Assembly: GCF_051020975.1 (NCBI RefSeq)
Contig: NW_027478167.1
Span: 11,284,001-11,348,000, forward strand
Direction: 5' to 3'
Length of the DNA stretch: 64,000 bases
DNA from: Osmia lignaria lignaria
Lineage: Eukaryota; Arthropoda; Insecta; Hymenoptera; Megachilidae
A program made the translations under genes and the position numbers. Each line of letters begins with the position of its first letter. Position 1 is the first letter of the stretch. Below are positions 61,783 through 64,000 of the stretch, piece by piece. Under the pieces are notes generated by a model. That model was not told where the DNA came from, did not search any database, and saw only the letters and a list, made by a program, of their open reading frames with translations.

Positions 61783-64000
61783 TTGCAGATTCAGCTCAAA
61801 GGAACGGGCCTGACTGACATATTTCGAGATATTTCTTCTTCTTGTTGTTCTTCTTCTGCACAGCTAAGCTGGAAGTGGCATTTGCAGCTCGCAATAGTGC
61901 AGAGTTATCTCAAAGAAAGGGGCCACGGTGTTTCTGTATCTCTATTATGTTGGTGCGGCTTCGGAACTTTTAAATATCTTGATATATCTCGAGAACTACG
62001 CATCTGATCAAAAAATATCATAGAACATAAAAAGTAGGAAACTTAATTCTCTACAAAAAAGGTCTCTTAACATTTTGCCATAGCTCGCTTCGTTTCCGAG
62101 ATATTTGCAGATTTATCTCAAGGGAAGGGGCCTGACGGACATATTTCGAGATATTTCTTCTTCTTGTTGTTCTTCTTCTGCACAGCTAAGCTGGAAGTGG
62201 CATTTGCGGCTCGCACTAGTGCAGAGTTATCTCAAAGAAAGGGGCCACGGTGTTTCTGTATCTCTATTATGTTGGTGCGGCTTCGGAACTTTTAAATATC
62301 TTGATATATCTCGAGAACTACGCATCTGATCAAAAAATATCATAGAACATAAAAAGTAGGAAACTTAATTCTCTACAAAAAAGGTCTCTTAACATTTTGC
62401 CATAGCTCGCTTCGTTTCCGAGATATTTGCAGATTTATCTCAAGGGAAGGAGCCTGACGGACATATCTCGAGATATTTCTTCTTCTTGTTGTTCTTCTTC
62501 TGCACAGCTAAGCTGGAAGTGGCATTTGCGGCTCGCACTAGTGCAGAGTTATCTCAAAGAAAGGGGCCACGGTGTTTCTGTACCTCTATTATGTTGGTGC
62601 GGCTTCGGAACTTTTAAATATCTCGATATATCTCGAAAACTACGCTTCTGATCAAAAAATATCATAGAACATAAATTGTAGGAAACATAATTCTCTACAA
62701 AAAAGGTCTCTTAACATTTTGCCATGGCTCGCTTCATTTCCGAGATATTTGCAGATATATCTCAAGGGAAGGGGCCTGACGGACATATTTCGAGATATTT
62801 CTTCTTCTTGTTGTTCTTCTTCTGCACAGCTAAGCTGGAAGTGGCATTTGCAGCTCGCAATAGTGCAGAGTTATCTCAAAGAAAGGGGCCACGGTGTTTC
62901 TGTATTTCTATTATGTTGGTGCGGCTTCGGAAGTTTTAAATATCTTGATATATCTCGAGAACTACGCATCTGATCAAAAAATATCATAGAACATAAAAAG
63001 TAGGAAACATAATTCTCTACAAAAAACGTCTCTCAACATTTTGCCATAGCTCGCTTCGTTTCCGAGATATTTGCAGATTCAGCTCAAAGGAACGGGCCTG
63101 ACGGACATATTTCGAGATATTTCTTCTTCTTGTTGTTCTTCTTCTGCACAGCTAAGCTGGAAGTGGCATTTGCAGCTCGCAATAGTGCAGAGTTATCTCA
63201 AAGAAGGGGGCCACGGTGTTTCTGTATCTCTATTATGTTGGTGCGGCTTCGGAACTTTTAAATATCTTGATATATCTCGAAAACTACGCTTCTGATCAAA
63301 AAATATCATAGAACATAAATTGTAGGAAACATAATTCTCTACAAAAAAGGTCTCTTAACATTTTGCCATGGCTCGCTTCATTTCCGAGATATTTGCAGAT
63401 ATATCTCAAGGGAAGGGGCCTGACGGACATATTTCGAGATATTTCTTCTTCTTGTTGTTCTTCTTCTGCACAGCTAAGCTGGAAGTGGCATTTGCAGCTC
63501 GCAATAGTGCAGAGTTATCTCAAAGAAAGGGGCCACGGTGTTTCTGTATTTCTATTATGTTGGTGCGGCTTCGGAACTTTTAAATATCTTGATATATCTC
63601 GAGAACTACGCATCTGATCAAAAAATATCATAGAACATAAAAAGTAGGAAACATAATTCTCTACAAAAAACGTCTCTCAACATTTTGCCATAGCTCGCTT
63701 CGTTTCCGAGATATTTGCAGATTCAGCTCAAAGGAACGGGCCTGACGGACATATTTCGAGATATTTCTTCTTCTTGTTGTTCTTCTTCTGCACAGCTAAG
63801 CTGGAAGTGGCATTTGCAGCTCGCAATAGTGCAGAGTTATCTCAAAGAAGGGGGCCACGGTGTTTCTGTATCTCTATTATGTTGGTGCGGCTTCGGAACT
63901 TTTAAATATCTTGATATATCTCGAAAACTACGCTTCTGATCAAAAAATATCATAGAACATAAATTGTAGGAAACATAATTCTCTACAAAAAAGGTCTCTT

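Larger units (their letters stand above)
1..64000 (+). repeat. 322-bp tandem satellite array filling the window
   Basis: The same roughly 322-bp unit repeats head to tail from the first base to the last. With the TTGCAG box as phase point there are 198 unit starts between 291 and 63715, and both window ends cut through a unit. All copies have the same orientation. I see no inversion, transposon insertion, microsatellite block or unique spacer. The unit is about 39% GC. Units differ by scattered substitutions and rare 1-3 bp indels. This is the structure of a eukaryotic satellite evolving by unequal exchange and conversion. The 74-codon stop-free + frame in almost every unit starts with TTG, ends at the TGA in CATCTGATC (or CTTCTGATC) and changes frame at each unit, so I do not call genes. 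Shorter frames on either strand depend on single variants. The satellite family and host are not recognised. Confidence 0.98.
58565..64000 (+). repeat. NcoI/PstI-marked zone with changing block size
   Basis: Units at 59209, 60497, 61462, 62749 and 63393 are preceded by GCCATGGCTCGC, giving NcoI sites at 59182, 60470, 61435, 62722 and 63366. I saw no CCATGG elsewhere. Each is followed by a CAGATTCAGCTC unit of a special form, GGAACGGGCC. Units at 59853 and 61140 begin CTGCAG (PstI) and share GAAGTGACATTTGCGG. Units at 60175 and 62427 share AAGGAGCC with CATATCTCGAG. Counted from each NcoI mark the blocks are 4, 3, 4, 2 and 2 units long, the last cut by the window end. Confidence 0.85.

Noticed and set aside
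59184..63583. ATG-initiated 71-codon frames in the NcoI-marked units
   Set aside because: The ATG comes from a single substitution (CCATAG to CCATGG) in five units. The frame simply runs through the satellite, and I see no sign of selection or expression signals.
291..63939. About 194 tandem + strand frames of 74 codons, or 79-84 codons in some units, as a small-protein gene family
   Set aside because: They start at TTG rather than ATG, have no recognisable domain, promoter or ribosome-binding context, and exist because the same satellite unit is repeated. The frame shifts at every unit because 322 is not divisible by three.
1..64000. CRISPR array
   Set aside because: The 322-bp period has no short conserved repeat with variable spacers. 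The whole unit is conserved, and there are no cas genes.
1..64000. CENP-B box in the unit
   Set aside because: TTCG occurs in TTTCGAGATATTTC and CTTCGTTTCC, but the required CGGG half is missing at the right distance in each case, so the canonical box is absent.
1..64000. Transposon or retroelement remnants, tRNA or rRNA genes
   Set aside because: Every stretch is accounted for by the 322-bp unit. No terminal repeats, polymerase motifs, or A/B-box-like pairs could be supported.

Overview
The whole 64-kb window is one uninterrupted head-to-tail satellite DNA array. It contains no recognisable gene, RNA gene, transposon, CRISPR array or unique flanking sequence. The repeat unit is 322 bp, about 39% GC (counted on the unit at 1257-1578). 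Phased on its TTGCAG box, the window has 198 unit starts, from 291 to 63715, plus a partial unit at the left end. All units point the same way. Between 291 and 63715 every unit-to-unit step is exactly 322 bp except six, which are 321 or 319 bp; the unit spanning the left end is also 321 bp. This points to a eukaryotic heterochromatic (pericentromeric, centromeric or similar) satellite in a long-read assembly. I do not recognise the family and cannot name the organism. An arthropod is only a guess.

The array is layered. Units differ at linked positions in three modules: a 5' box, a middle box, and a 3' third with two main haplotypes. Neighbouring units of different type form higher-order repeats (HORs) that change along the window. 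291-3188 has a five-unit period. 3189-8984 and 8985-13814 are two copies of one long block, the second lacking three units. 13815-20254 has three-unit and four-unit periods marked by GCTGAGC. 20255-43437 is rich in units with a CAGATTCAGCTC 5' box and includes a threefold 1288-bp repeat at 24441-28304 and a twofold 966-bp repeat at 38931-40862. 43760-49555 is a nine-unit (2898-bp) tandem duplication. 49556-52130 is a 1287-bp duplication. 52131-58564 is irregular and holds the 3-bp-deleted units. 58565-64000 is a zone with NcoI- and PstI-marked units in 4-, 3-, 4-, 2- and 2-unit blocks.

Each unit carries a 74-codon stop-free frame on the + strand, but it begins with TTG rather than ATG. Because 322 is not a multiple of three, the frame does not continue from unit to unit. 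I therefore annotate no coding sequence. The most interesting content is the record of unequal exchange and conversion: chimeric units, in-register losses and lineage-marking indels. Within the unit, a 27/30 internal duplication and four copies of a CGAGATAT motif in opposing orientations stand out.
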